Below, one piece after another: positions 21,746 through 32,584 of a stretch of 64,000 nt of DNA. A program made the position numbers and the translations under genes. Positions within the stretch are counted from its first letter, which is position 1; every line of letters begins with the position of its first letter. This DNA is from Balaenoptera acutorostrata (taxonomy: Eukaryota; Chordata; Mammalia; Artiodactyla; Balaenopteridae). The DNA lies in the NCBI RefSeq assembly GCF_949987535.1, contig NC_080079.1, forward strand, positions 57,585,000 to 57,648,999. Direction: 5' to 3'. The notes under the pieces were generated by a model. It searched no databases. It saw only the letters and a list, made by a program, of their open reading frames with translations, and was not told the origin of the DNA.

Positions 21746-21954
21746 GAACCAGCACACAAATGGGGTGGGATCACAGGGTCCATTTCAGGGACTCCTTGAT
21801 GTGGGAAGGAAGGCTGCTGGCCTCAGTCATCCCCTCCTTACTACGTTTGTTAAGACTAAAATTATACTGCCTCTAAATTTTCCAAAACATTCAAAAGACA
21901 GAACATGTGTCTTGAAAGCTTTTTCTTATGCAATATCAAAACATTTGGTCGCCC

Positions 21955-22075
21955 CAGTAGAAGTCATTTTCTCCGTTTGTTAGAGAGGATACTGTGGCCC
22001 AGAGAGAAATGCTGGACCCAAGGACCCTCTGTGAATCAGGGCTGGGCCAGTACCAGAATTGGGGCCCCCGCGGCC
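21955..22075 (-). mobile_element. MIR SINE fragment, antisense
   Basis: 'agagaggatactgtggccca' and 'gagagaaatgctggacccaa' followed by 'gtgaatcagggctgggcc' fit an eroded antisense MIR. Confidence 0.6.
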
Positions 22076-22117
22076 CAGGCCAGGATTCCACCCACCACCT
22101 CCGGGCCTCACTCCTGG

Positions 22118-22175
22118 GCACGCACCTTAAACAACCTTGTTGTGAGCACGCACCTTAAACAACCTTAAACAACCT
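22118..22175. repeat. 28-bp tandem duplication with partial third unit
   Basis: 'gcacgcaccttaaacaacct' begins at 22118 and again at 22146. After the second copy the trailing 'aaacaacct' repeats once more. Recent local slippage or duplication. Confidence 0.9.
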
Positions 22176-22179
22176 CTCG

Positions 22180-22688
22180 ACTCCCCCGCACCAACAGGTG
22201 TGTCTTCTCCCCCCCTCCAGCAGATGGGGGAGGGCATCCTTTACACCTTCTGAAGGCCAGGGAGGAAGGCGAGGTGGCGCCAGGGGATAAAAACCGGGCT
22301 CCCAGTGAGCTCTGAGAATTGACGGAGAGTCGGTGACATGCTGCACTCTGTGGAGGCAGTCATTTCACTTAATAACTGTGAATTTGGGACTGCAGCTAGC
22401 GCTGCCACTGTGCCTGGGCCCCCGCAGGGAGACCGCTGGGCTGAGATCTTAGCAGGGCCGCCCCCCCCAGAATGCCCTTTGTGGCAAGAACAACAATTGC
22501 CTGCTTGTGCTGTCTGCTCTTATCTAGTCATCAAGCCAAGGTCCTAACAGTCATCTCACGGCATCTGTCTTGGAGTTCGGAGGATGGGGGGGATGCATTT
22601 GCACCAACCCCTGCTGGTCCCTGCAGTCCCCAGAGTATGCATCATTAGGACATGTCGCAATACTGGCCAAACCCTGTGCACCTCCAGC
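22180..22688. other. Repeat-poor stretch
   Basis: No repeat recognised. A TATA-like 'ggggataaaaaccgggc' lies near 22280 but without CpG clustering or a downstream exon. Not called a promoter. Confidence 0.35.
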
Positions 22689-22689
22689 T

Positions 22690-23200
22690 GTAGGGACTCA
22701 CATGCAATCTGCCCACTGGCGGGAGAATGTCAGCAGCCAGGCCCTCAGACGGCACAAACTCCAACCTCCAGACTGGCACTCAAGGCTCTATCATTCTCCA
22801 ACCCCAGGCTGGCTTCCAGCAATCCTGGCTACTCTGTTCCCATTGTCTAAAATCCCATTCCCTTCCCTTCTCTATATATATCCAAGCCCTCTGGCAAATC
22901 CCACCCCAGAGTCCTCCTCCACCAAGAAGCTTTCCATGATTGCTGCAGCCCCCCGACCCAACCCAAGCCAGCTCTCTCCTATAAATGTCTGTAAGGTTCC
23001 TATCTCTCCCACCCACTTCACACTTATAAGTTTCTTATTCTGCTTTCATTAGTTATCTTTACATGGAGGTTGATCATGTGCTTACCTGAGCTATGAGCTC
23101 CTAGGGAGCAGGGGCTCTGTTTTACTAGTCTCTGAGTCCCTAGGGGATAGCAGATAGCTTATCAAAAAGCGGTTCTCAGTATGTATTTGTTGTTTGCCTC
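22690..23200 (+). mobile_element. L2 LINE 3' region, sense
   Basis: 'ccagactggcactcaaggct', 'tcctccaccaagaagctttc', 'gagctatgagctcctaggga' and 'gcaggggctctgttttacta' match a diverged L2 in order. Confidence 0.65.
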
Positions 23201-23304
23201 TAACTGGGCAGTCAGGCCTTGGTAATTTAGATTCAAAGGAGGAAGGCTGTCTGAATGCCACAGCTGAATTCCAGGATGTCTAAAAAAAAAATGCAGGTTA
23301 TTCC

Positions 23305-23460
23305 TGTACATCAGGCCTCTGTCTAGAATTCCCTTCCCGCTCCTCCACCTGGAGAATTCCTGATCTGTCCTCAATGCCCAGTTTGAACATTACCCTCTCC
23401 AGAAGCCCCCCTGAATCCTCTAGGCAGACTCATCATGCCCTTCTCATGACTTCCAGACAC
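23305..23460 (+). mobile_element. L2 LINE fragment, sense
   Basis: 'tctagaattcccttcccgct', 'cctccacctggagaattcct' and 'tctccagaagcccccctgaa' are L2 blocks. It runs up to the MLT1 LTR. Confidence 0.6.
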
Positions 23461-23476
23461 ACCTGGGTTTGAACTC

Positions 23477-24205
23477 TGTTATGCGTTGAATTACAACCCC
23501 TCAAAAAATGTTGGAGTCCTAGCCCCCCAGTACCTGCGGATGTGACCTTATTTGGAAACAGGATCTTTGCAGATGATCAAGTGAAGATGAGATCATTGGC
23601 AAAATATACACACTATTATATATAAAATAGATAACCAGCAAGGACCTACTGTACAGCACAGGGAACTATACTCAACATCATGTAATAACCTGTGATGGGA
23701 AAGAATCTAAAAAAAGATATATATACATAATATTCATATAACTGAATTACTGTGCTGTACACCTGAAACTAACACAATATTGTAAATCAACTATTTTTCA
23801 ATTAAAATTATATATATATATGTATCATGCCAAAAAATATATATGTAATTAAAGATGAGGTCATTGGAGTGGGTTCTAATCCCATATGACTGGTGTCCTT
23901 ACAAAAAGAGGAAATTTGGACACAGAGACAGACATGCACAGAGGGAAGACGATGTGAAGACCCAAAAAGAATGTTATCCACAAGCCAAGGAGCACCTGAG
24001 GCTACCAGGAGCTAGGGGAGAGGCATGGATCAGATTTTCTCCCACGGCCCTCAGAAGGAGCCAACCCTGTGACAAAAAAAAAAAAGGTATGTCTCACCAT
24101 TCTGGAGTCTGGCCTTGATTTCGGACATGTGAGATAATAAATTTCTGTGGTTTAAGCCACCCAGTTTGTGGTACTTGGCTATGGCAGCCCTAGCAAACTA
24201 ATACA
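23477..24205 (+). mobile_element. MLT1-type LTR (MaLR), sense, split by a young L1
   Basis: Left part: 'tgttatgcgttgaattacaa', 'gtgaccttatttggaaacag', 'gatctttgcagatgatcaag'. Right part: 'gactggtgtccttacaaaaa', 'gagggaagacgatgtgaaga', 'gagataataaatttctgtgg' and the terminus 'agcaaactaataca'. Both TG start and CA end are present. The LTR is interrupted at 23600-23851 by an L1 tail and also contains an internal A12 run near 24074. Confidence 0.93.
23600..23851 (+). mobile_element. Young L1 3' end, 5'-truncated, inside MLT1
   Basis: Carries the L1 tail blocks known from whales and even-toed ungulates: 'taaaatagataaccagcaag', 'gtacagcacagggaactata' and 'gctgtacacctgaaactaac'. The tail is AT-repetitive rather than pure A. 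Flanks repeat: 'aagatgagatcattgg' at 23584-23599 and 'aagatgaggtcattgg' at 23852-23867 (15 of 16), a clear target-site duplication. Confidence 0.93.
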
Positions 24206-24310
24206 AATTCTGACTCTGCCTCTTACTGACTGGTTGACCTTAAGGCAATCTACGTAAGTCCCTGAGTCTCAGTCTCTTTCTCTTTAAAATGGGAACAGCA
24301 AATCTACCGC
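24206..24310 (+). mobile_element. MIR SINE fragment, sense
   Basis: 'ctgactctgcctcttactga' and 'ctgagtctcagtctctttct' then 'taaaatgggaacagc' is the MIR core, sense. Directly abuts the MLT1 end. Confidence 0.75.
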
Positions 24311-24329
24311 AAACCCCTTTCTCTTTTCC

Positions 24330-24640
24330 CATCTTCATACATCCAACCAACATTCCCAGCGTCCCTTGCTGGTAGGTGTGGCCAGGTGGCTGAGTCCCGG
24401 CCAGTGGACGGTGGGTGGAAGTGATAGGCCCCAGCTGACCTGCTTCACACAGTCCTCCACACTGGCGCTCGTGTCCCCATCTGCCAGCAGAGAATGGTGA
24501 GGCCCTGGCAGGTGGCAGAGCTACAAGAGCCCCTGAGTGACTGCAAGGAGGCCCCTCGTGTGGAACACTGCATTACACTAGTACAGGAAAGGTTAAGGTT
24601 GCTCACAAACACAGTTACCATACCCCCACTAATAGAAATA
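24330..24640 (+). mobile_element. Unassigned old repeat, LTR-like
   Basis: 'cagcgtcccttgctggtagg', 'tgtggccaggtggctgagtc', 'ggtgggtggaagtgatagg' and 'catctgccagcagagaatgg' recall a widespread mammalian ERVL-class LTR, but I cannot name the family. Confidence 0.4.
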
Positions 24641-24803
24641 CAAGTCACATAGTATTCTCATGAGGATTAGAAAGATTATGGTTAGGCAGGCAGTTAATAG
24701 TAAGTTTTTGGTATCACTGCTACTCTTTCTAACTGCCCTATCACCTAACACAGAACCTGGAATAAGTAAGGAAACAAAAAATTCCTGGTTAATTATTGTC
24801 AGT

Positions 24804-24925
24804 TAAAGAGCACTTGGCATCACAAGTCCTTGGTTCTAGCTCCGCCCCAACCTTTGACAAAGGCTTAACCCTCTGGGCCTCAGTGTCCTTGCTTATAAAA
24901 TGAAAGAGTCAAACAGGATTTAAAA
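24804..24925 (+). mobile_element. MIR SINE fragment, sense
   Basis: 'aaagagcacttggcatcaca', 'ttaaccctctgggcctcagt' and 'ttgcttataaaatgaaagag' follow MIR order. Confidence 0.75.
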
Positions 24926-26920
24926 TTGCCTATATGCTACAGCTCACTAATCAATGAAAGCTTGCTTTCTCCTTGATCAAAGACTCCACCTCGGAATCCT
25001 TCTCAACACAGAGCCCTAGACAGCCTCTCCCAATTAATCTGAGTTGGCTCTCTAGGTGATATACATTAGCCATCTCTGACCACCTGAGACGTGATTCTGG
25101 CACTGACCTGCTTTACTATCTATTCTGAGGACCAGAATCTCAGTCCCCAAACTCAAGCTTACAGGAAGAATCACATTTAGCCTTTCCTATAAATCATTTT
25201 AATTTTGAATTCTGGAGGCCTGATCCTGCTGTCTAGAAATGTAACCCCAGTCACTCATGGCCAGGACGCCTTCCTCCCAGGCAAAAATTATGCAAAGGTC
25301 CCTGGGTCTTAAACAAGGTGTAGGCTTGGGGAACACCTCCAGGCCTCAGCAGTTCTGCATGCTGCAGACACAAGCACTGTCCCTAGTCTCAGTCCCTTCA
25401 GGTGTCCCACACTCTGCTTCTGTCCCACACGGGGGTTGGAAACCTTCAGGGAGGCTGAAAACCACCCAGCCATTCCCCCTGGGGCCTCTGCAGAGAGAGG
25501 CACATTCCTACTGCTGGCAGGCACTCTTTGCTCTGGTCTGGAGACTTCGGGGTTTAGGGGAGGGGGACAGCTTCTTTTCTCTCTTCTCCTGTTTCCCTCA
25601 GGGCTCTCCCATCCTCCACCTCCCAGCATCATTGCCTCAAGATAGCTTTAGAAAGAAAAGCCAGGGATGGAATTATCTTCCAGACAACTCTTTCCTCCTG
25701 GCCACAGCTACCCGTAAGGGCAGAAAGCCAGGTGCTACTGCCTGATTTGGGGAGAGTGAAAAATATATATAACTGGGACTAAAAAAAAATACACAGCCTC
25801 AACCTGAGAAATCTCCTTCCAGTAAAGGCGTCAAGTGTTTTCAGGGCACGAGGGTGCTGTGAAAGCACAGGCAGCTAAGTCCCCTCTGTGGAAGCTTCAC
25901 CTCGTAGGCTAGGTCTACCTTCCCCTAGATGGTTGGGGTGGAGTCCGCACTGAGCTTCAACTTCCCCCAAAACACCAGTGAGAGGTCGAACCAAACACGA
26001 TGTATGGCAACGTCTTATGCTACAAGCCCTGATGTCACATCATACCAGGTGTCCCACTCAGGTGGGAGGTGTGTCACGAGTCCTTTTATAATAAATGTCA
26101 ACATTTGTAACAATTCACCTCTTTCACAAATGTCACTCTCACTCCCATTCTGATATGTTCTCTCGAGGGGAAGCGGAAGGACTCGTGGCATTTTACAGCC
26201 ACTCCCAGGAAGTTCCACAGGACCCACTGAGAGAGACCCAACGGTCTCAAAGTCAACTTTCTCCACAACAGGGCTGCTCAAATGTACCCCTTAGAGCCAG
26301 GGCAGGGACAGGCTCTAATTCGCCCCCAGGATGTCAGCCTACATCAGAACATTAAACATTCTCAGACTGCGGACAGCCACAGGGCTCTGCGTTCTCTCAG
26401 TTAAACCAGGTCCCAGATGAACCAGAGTTAACCCAACGGATCAGCTGTTCTAGTTAAAGTAACCGTCTTGGCTCTGCTGAGCCCACATCCTCACCTTTGA
26501 AACAGGGGCTAGATTTAGGTGCCATCTCAGTCTTTTCTGGGCCTGTCCCTCTGAGGCTCTCTGTAAGTGACTAGTCACTAAAAATGAGTCCTATGTGGCC
26601 CGTTCTTCAGCTTCCAGAAGTCCTCCCCATTTGGTCTCTCCACGGCTTGCCAGCAGGCGACAATCTAAATGAGACTGCTATGGGAGACAATGTCCCTAGC
26701 CAGGGGCCAGCATGACGCCACCATCTGCCCAGTTCATGGACTAAGGGTCCCAGGACCCACAGGCTCCTGGAGGGCTAAGTGTAGGCTGGAGGCCAAAGGA
26801 GGAAGGGCTGGATTCACTGAGTGGTGCCCTGCCCCTGTCCTCATGGAATCACTGTGTCTCAGAGCCCGACAGATGACCCAGTCTGGGGGTTTGTAAATGC
26901 AGGAGCATGGAGCACCAGAT
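24926..26920. other. Long repeat-poor stretch
   Basis: Nearly 2 kb without a repeat I can name. A 162-codon plus-strand frame at 25257-25745 and an overlapping 107-codon minus frame resemble no family. Paired splice sites and codon bias cannot be judged confidently. Possible homes for unannotated exons or regulatory DNA, but nothing supports a call. Confidence 0.4.
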
Positions 26921-26924
26921 GCTA

Positions 26925-27060
26925 GGCCAGGCCTCTTGCATCCATACCACCTGGGAGCTTACAAAGAGATTCTGATCCTATTGGCCTGGAATGGTGCCTG
27001 GGAATCTGATTTTTCAAACCCTCAGAGGGTTCTGATACAAGATCTCCACGCACCCTTCTC
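26925..27060 (+). mobile_element. MER5-type hAT MITE fragment
   Basis: 'accacctgggagcttacaaa', 'gagattctgatcctattggc' and 'gggaatctgatttttcaaac' fit a diverged MER5 element. Confidence 0.55.
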
Positions 27061-27204
27061 CAAGAGGAAATTTTCTGGCTTCGACACACCCAGGGTGTTG
27101 GCAGCCTGTGCTTGGGCACCTCTCAGCCTGCCCAGACCTCTGCACTGTGCAGCGTCTTATTTTCTCTGCACATAAAAGCCCTTTCCCTTAGTAAGGGTTA
27201 TATA

Positions 27205-27325
27205 TAGTGTCATTACTTGGCTCAGAAAGGGTAAGCAACTTGCCCTGGGTTGCCCAGCAGAGTAGACGCAGAATCAGGACCTGAAATGGGTCCTCCTGCC
27301 TCCCAGATCAGCGCCACCACAATTC
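27205..27325 (-). mobile_element. MIR SINE fragment, antisense
   Basis: 'ttggctcagaaagggtaagc' and 'aacttgccctgggttgccca' then 'gcagaatcaggacctgaaat' fit antisense MIR. Confidence 0.65.
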
Positions 27326-27379
27326 AACCAGCAGGGCTGGCACGCCTGCTCTATGCCAGGGCCCCAGCCGCCGGGCCGG

Positions 27380-27660
27380 CTCTGCAGCGCAGGAGGCTGC
27401 TTATGTGAACTGACAGCTCTGATCTGCAAAGGCACCCGCTTCCAGCTCAGCCTCTAATAATAGCTCTTCCTCGGAATTCCTCCCGTCTTGGTGGGAGCGG
27501 AATATTTAGACATATCAAAGATTCTTTCCCCTTCTTTCATCGAGCCAACAGTGATATGAAAGCAGTACAATGAAAAGACGGGTCTCTGTGACAAGCTTCA
27601 GAGAGCAGCCAATTCCCTGACATCCCTCTAGACTCCAATTGACTCCATGCTTCTCTGATG
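27380..27660. other. Candidate conserved non-coding element
   Basis: Unique block between two MIRs, with 'cctctaataatagctcttcc', 'ggaatatttagacatatcaa' and 'cagtgatatgaaagcagtac'. No coding potential. Enhancer-like texture only. Confidence 0.35.
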
Positions 27661-27675
27661 GGAATCAGTGTGGTT

Positions 27676-27882
27676 ACATAACAATAACACCTTCCATGTC
27701 TATGGCGCTATTGTGGGGCTTTCGCCAGAGTGCTTTCACAGGCATTAGCTTATTGAGCCCACAAAGCATGAGGGAGGCGGGCAGGGCAGGGATCCTTCTG
27801 CCAGTTTACAAATGAGAAAATTGCTGTGCAGAGAGGTTAAGTGACTTGCCTAAGGTCACACGGCAAGTTAGTCGCTAATCAC
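27676..27882 (-). mobile_element. MIR SINE, antisense, long copy
   Basis: 'aataacaccttccatgtcta', 'tttcacaggcattagcttat', 'agtttacaaatgagaaaatt' and 'gagaggttaagtgacttgcc' give almost the full antisense MIR order. Confidence 0.9.
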
Positions 27883-27989
27883 GGAGTCCTCGCAGGCAGG
27901 GAGCCTGGACAGCACTGAATTCTATATGGTCTTCCCTGGAAGACGCAAGAGGGCCTTTGCTGGCCGGTGGGCCCCATCTGTCCCACCCA

Positions 27990-28323
27990 CACCTCCTCTC
28001 TCCCTAACATTCCCTCCCTACCCTGCTCTCAAGTTACACAGAATTCCTTTCAGTGCCTCCAAACCTGTCATCCTTTTAATACTTCTGTGTCTTTACACAT
28101 TTTGTTCCCTCCACTGGGCACACCCTCCCTGCTTCCTCTTCCCTGTCCTTATGACCAGCTCCTCCTCATCTTTCTGCACCTAGCTCCCGCACCACAGTCT
28201 CCTCCAGGGAGCTTGCCCTGATGCCCACCTGGCTGACCCAGGTGCCGCCCCCCTGCGCACACCTGTATAGTGCTGTATCATCATCAGCGACCTCAGTCTC
28301 TCTCACCAAACTGTGAGCCCCCC
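27990..28323 (+). mobile_element. L2-type LINE fragment, sense
   Basis: 'ctccactgggcacaccctcc', 'gtctcctccagggagcttgc' and 'accaaactgtgagcccc' match an L2-like 3' region. It ends at the MLT1 boundary. Confidence 0.6.
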
Positions 28324-28720
28324 TGCATTAGTTCGCTCAGGCTGACATTACAAAGTACCACAGACTGGGTGGCCTAAACAATAGAAACTTATTTTCTCAT
28401 AATTCTGGAGGCTGCAAGTCCAAGATCAAGGTGCAGTCGGGGTTGGTTTCTGGTGAGAGCTCTCTTCCTGGCTTATAGCTGCCATTTCTCGCTTCTCACG
28501 GGGCCTCTTCTCTGTGTGCTCCTGGGGAGGGAGATCTCTGGTGTGTCTTCCTCTTCCTATAAAAACACCAGTCTTATGGGATTAGGGCCCCACTCTTATA
28601 ACCTCAGTTAACCTTAACTACCATCTTAAAGGCCCCATCTCCAGATATTGTCACACTGGGGGTTAAAGCTTCAACATATGGATTGGGGGTGAGAGGGGCG
28701 ACTTAATTCACTTTATAACA
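28324..28720 (-). mobile_element. MLT1/MST-type LTR (MaLR), antisense
   Basis: 'tgcattagttcgctcaggct', 'acattacaaagtaccacaga', 'cataattctggaggctgcaa', 'gggattagggccccactctt' and 'aattcactttataaca' follow the antisense MaLR LTR order. The exact subfamily is uncertain. Confidence 0.85.
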
Positions 28721-29318
28721 ACCAGGTCTGGCTCTCTTTCAAGGAGACAGTGTCTAGCCAGGGCCTGACCCACATGAGGGCTGGACACATGTCCCATGCA
28801 GGAGTCCCTGTTTACAAGTGCCTGACACGTCACCCAGCATCTGCTTGACACTCCCCGGATGGGAAGCTCACCATTTCATTCTTGTCAACTCTATCATGAC
28901 TCTGCGGTAAAGCACAGAAAAGAATAGATAAGGAGATAACAGCTTAAAAAAGATAACACGTGCCCACAAAGCCCAGTTTTTCCTATTGAAATCATCAAAA
29001 AAGTCCATTCCTCATTCCCATTATTTGAAAATAACATCATTCTGCCCCTAAGTCTTGGCTCTTCTAGGCTTATCACCCCTAGGCTACCCAACTGCCCAGC
29101 AATTGTCTACTCCGACCATCCTCCGACCCACATCCCCCTCCCAGAGAGGTGCACGAGGCCTGGACAGAACCAGACAGAAGCACCACCCCTCTGGAGTTCC
29201 TTCTTCCTCACTGCCAGGGATAAACTGCAGACACTCTTTGGCTCTTGAAGGTTAAAGCAAGGCCAGGCCTCAAAGATGATCTATCTGTTCCCTCATTCAG
29301 TGACAAACTGGTACAAAG
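28721..29318. other. Repeat-poor stretch
   Basis: 'agcatctgcttgacactccc' with 'gatgggaagctcaccatttc' near 28838-28880 hints at another old repeat, not named. No gene evidence. Confidence 0.35.
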
Positions 29319-29319
29319 A

Positions 29320-29525
29320 TCAGCACAGACGCCTCCTCCTCCAGGAAGTGCTCCTGATTGCCTCTTCAGTGCTCCTAGGACAGCAGTACTCCCTTCTCAT
29401 ATGTAGCACATATCCCACCTTAGTGTACATTTTTCCAGTCATCTGCCCCACCACTGGAGGCCCATGAGGGCAGAGTCTGTGTCATGTTCATCTCTCTGCC
29501 TCCAGCACCCAGCCCAGCTGGGAGG
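29320..29525 (+). mobile_element. L2 LINE 3' region, sense
   Basis: 'cctccaggaagtgctcctga', 'ggcccatgagggcagagtct' and 'gttcatctctctgcctccag' are L2 terminal blocks. 29526-29689 is unassigned. Confidence 0.7.
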
Positions 29526-29689
29526 TCTTCATGCCAAGACCCCAGGACCAACAGTTCCCACTGCAGGGGGCTGCCCCCTTGGCAAGGGTGTGGGCAGGAC
29601 TGGCCCCTGGAGCGGTCACATGGGCCGCCTCCCCATCCAGCCTCTCTAACCCAGGCAGAACCTAGGGCCTCACCACTTAGCAACGGCTG

Positions 29690-29960
29690 AATTTTGACAA
29701 ACGCTCCAAGAGGTAATGGTTAATTTCACAGAGCCATGAGTGGAGGCTGTTAAAATGTTAATATTATTTAAATTGTTTTACATTTTCGACAGTTTGAGCT
29801 GCAAATATAAATGTTTTCCGTGCTTTCCACGGAGCTGAGCTCACAAAAATGACTGATGAGGCGCCGACTATGGAATTTCCCACTTTAAATTAAGAAATGC
29901 AACGTGAAGGCAATGAGAAAAATACAACACGCCATATGCAGCCCCCCTGTGGCTCCAGAG
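29690..29960. other. Candidate conserved non-coding element
   Basis: Strongly AT-rich unique block: 'taatggttaatttcacagag', 'tgttaatattatttaaattg', 'cagtttgagctgcaaatata' and 'tttaaattaagaaatgcaac'. Sharp composition change against C-rich flanks on both sides. No repeat match and no coding frame. Confidence 0.45.
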
Positions 29961-30059
29961 GCCAAATTCCTCTGCATGGGGCCCAGGCCAGGTCACTTGT
30001 TCCTCTGGCCCCTAGTGGGCTCCTCACCTCACCTTCCTGCGCCTAACGTCCTCGCCCAG

Positions 30060-30285
30060 AGATGACAATAATATCTACCAGCATGCCTTTCCAAAGATTC
30101 CATCGTGGGCTCACATTTAGGGGCGCTGGGTATCTCCTCTGCACTGTCACCGAAGCTCACCACAATGACCAAGGGGGTGCTATTTTATTCCCATTCTATA
30201 CAGCGTGTGCACAGTCACACACCCAGAACTGGAGGTGCCTTCCTGACGTTAAAGCCAGTGCTTTTAATCATTGAAGAGTAAAGTA
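30060..30285 (-). mobile_element. MIR SINE, antisense, diverged
   Basis: 'gacaataatatctaccagca', 'gctattttattcccattcta' and 'ccagtgcttttaatcattga' fit an eroded antisense MIR. Confidence 0.5.
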
Positions 30286-30737
30286 AAATTAAAAGTGCCT
30301 GCATACAATAGTGATAACTAGCAAACGGTGGTCTGCTCCCCTCCCCACGTCCCTCACCTCCACATGGCAACGTTCCAAACCCTCTCTGAGTGAGACCCCT
30401 CACTCCCTGGGCCTCTGCTTCACCACATCGTAAAACCTCAGTCTGCCAGTTCTAACTCTGGCTAAATCCAAAGGAGGGATGAGCAGCGAGGCAGCCTGCG
30501 GGCAGTGTGGGAAACTGCCAGGCCTTGTGCTGCCCCCTCTTTCATGCTCCCTCTCAGTCCAGGCCTCAACGCCCTCCTGATTGCGTAGCCTAGACCCACC
30601 AGCCCCACCTCCAGGTCTCAGAGAAGCTTCCAGCTTGGCCCTGGTCTCGTGCCCACAGGGGACACCTGGGTTCCCTGCTCAGACCCAGAGGGACCCATCT
30701 TTTATCCTCTGCCAGGCCCAGCACGGAGTTCAGCGCT
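30286..30737. other. Repeat-poor stretch
   Basis: C-rich unassigned sequence with short overlapping frames only. Confidence 0.4.
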
Positions 30738-30918
30738 GCACAGGCATTGTGTCCAGGGTCTCTCCCGACAAGTTCCCAGCAAAGGAGTTATTATTATTTC
30801 TGTGTTGCACGTGAACAAACTGAGGCTTGGAGAGGCTAAGCCCAAGGACACACAGCTTGTAAGCAGTGGGGTCTGGTTCTAAATCTCAGTATTCAAACTC
30901 CAAAACACCACACTGCTT
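30738..30918 (-). mobile_element. MIR SINE, antisense
   Basis: 'ggagttattattatttctgt', 'acaaactgaggcttggagag' and 'gacacacagcttgtaagcag' are antisense MIR blocks. Confidence 0.85.
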
Positions 30919-30999
30919 CCTCCTGCTGGGATGCCCCCTGGGTCTGAGCCCCGACCCTTGCCACACCTTCAGGGCCCCATCTTAGCCTTATCAGTCATC

Positions 31000-31560
31000 C
31001 TTCATTCATACATTCATCACATCAGTCGTTCATTCACGCAGTGCCTGTTGCAGAGCAGGCCCCGTGCTAAACCCCGGGGGAACACTGGTGGTGGGGCACA
31101 CTCACTACCTCCCTGTATGTGACAGTCAATAGAGGGTGACAAACAAGCAGGGAAGCAATTGGGGATAGTGTGGTTTGTGCCATGATGGAGGGAAGAACAT
31201 AAAAGGGCCTCTTTAGCCCAGTCTGGCATATCAGGGAAGGCTCCCTGGAAGAAATTCCATCTAAGCTGGGGTCTGAATGATAAGTAGGAATTAGCCATGC
31301 AGTGAGGCATGAGATGGTGCACCGACTGAAAGCAAAGCAGGAGCAGAGACCTCAGCATGAGCCGGAGGTACAGGCAGGGGCGAGGGGAAGGAGGGGCCTA
31401 GAGAGCTGAGCAGCCCTGCAAGTCAGGCCAAGTAAGACGTGTGGGCTCTACCCCAAGGCGGGTTTGGGTTTTTAAGCCGAGGAGTGAGTGAGCAGATGTG
31501 GGGTCCAGAACAGTCCCCCTGGCTACAGCGGAGAGAAGAAACAGAACCTGGCAAGACGAG
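31000..31560 (-). mobile_element. L2 LINE 3' region, antisense, long copy
   Basis: 'cgttcattcacgcagtgcct', 'atcagggaaggctccctgga', 'gatgagatggtg' context, 'agcaaagcaggagcagagac' and 'gtgggctctaccccaaggcg' fit L2 in antisense over several hundred bases. Confidence 0.7.
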
Positions 31561-31939
31561 GCCAGGGAAAAGCAGGAGCTGGAGCAGTCCCCATGAGCAG
31601 TGGTGACTTGGGAAAGGGGGCTGGGTTATGGATTTAAGAACAGTTAGCAGGGGGAGCTGAGAGACTGGGGACTGACTGCACTGGGGACCGAGGGCGAGCC
31701 CGGTTCTGACTGGGGTAACTGGGTGGAGGGAGGGACGGGATCATCCCATGCCGGTGTCCTCAGACCTGCCGTGGCTGGTCCTCTGCTGGGCACCGACCAC
31801 CACGTGCCCTCCGAGCCTCACGCTCATCCTCCACCTCCCTGCTGAGCACCTGTCCTCCCAGCCCACCCCCAAGTAGAGAAGGGGGGAGGGGAGGTCCCGG
31901 GCGCGCGCACCTGGACCGAGTGTGGCTCCAGCACCCTCG
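31561..31939. other. GC-rich repeat-poor stretch
   Basis: Contains a short 'cccgggcgcgcgcacc' word near 31896-31911, far too small to be a CpG island. Otherwise unassigned. Confidence 0.4.
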
Positions 31940-32100
31940 CAGTGACCAAACCTTCCAATGTCAGGCTCCGCATCTATCAAAGGGCAATAATAACTGTACC
32001 TGTTGGTGATGGGGGAGTTCAGGGAGATAAACTACGTAAGGCGCTCAGGTCTGCCCGGCACACTGAGCATTCAACAAATGGTGCTCTTGTTATTATCACG
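31940..32100 (+). mobile_element. MIR SINE fragment, sense
   Basis: 'ccgcatctatcaaagggcaa', 'taataactgtacctgttggt' and 'gagcattcaacaaatggtgc' follow sense MIR order. It reaches the 3' terminal region. Confidence 0.75.
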
Positions 32101-32584
32101 GCTCAGCCAACCCTGAAGCTCCTCCTCGGGCCCCTGTACAGGGGAAGGGGTGGCCACGGGCACCTGGCCATGGCCGTGTCCCCTCTCCCTCGCTCCACTT
32201 CCCACACGCCGGCGGTACAGGCTGAGGCCCCTCTCTGAGAGCAGGTCGGGAAGGCAGGCAGAGGGGGATGGCTGTGATGGATGGCTTTCAGCAGCTCGGC
32301 GATGTGTCAAATGTTTAATGGAAGTCAGCGGAGTGAGCCAGCCCTTCCCGCAGGGCGGGATGCGGGTCTGGGGGCTTCCTCGCCTTCCTCGCTGATGTTC
32401 CCTGATGTTCCGGGAGCGCAGAAGGCACTTAGCTGCTTTGCTGAGGAGGGAGGGAATACCAAATGAAGCTGAGACCTCCTTTCCTCTGCTCTGGCTCCAA
32501 CAAGGACGCTTTCCTTCAGTAAAGGAGAAGGGAGCTGGGCCAGGTGCCCTCAAAGGCAAGAAGGCAGAAAGGAGCTCCGATGCC
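32101..32584. other. Repeat-poor stretch
   Basis: Contains a local duplication of 'gctgatgttccctgatgttc' type around 32390-32410. The 267-codon minus-strand frame that crosses it ends inside the CHR SINE and is not a gene. Confidence 0.45.

Noticed and set aside
22270..22310. Core promoter with TATA box (ggggataaaaaccgggc)
   Set aside because: Isolated motif without CpG content, initiator context or downstream exon.
25257..25745. 162-codon plus-strand frame
   Set aside because: Unique sequence but no recognised domain, and a 107-codon frame lies on the opposite strand. Kept only as a place to check transcripts.
31880..31945. CpG island
   Set aside because: Only one short CGCGCGC-containing word. 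Neighbouring sequence is not CpG-dense.
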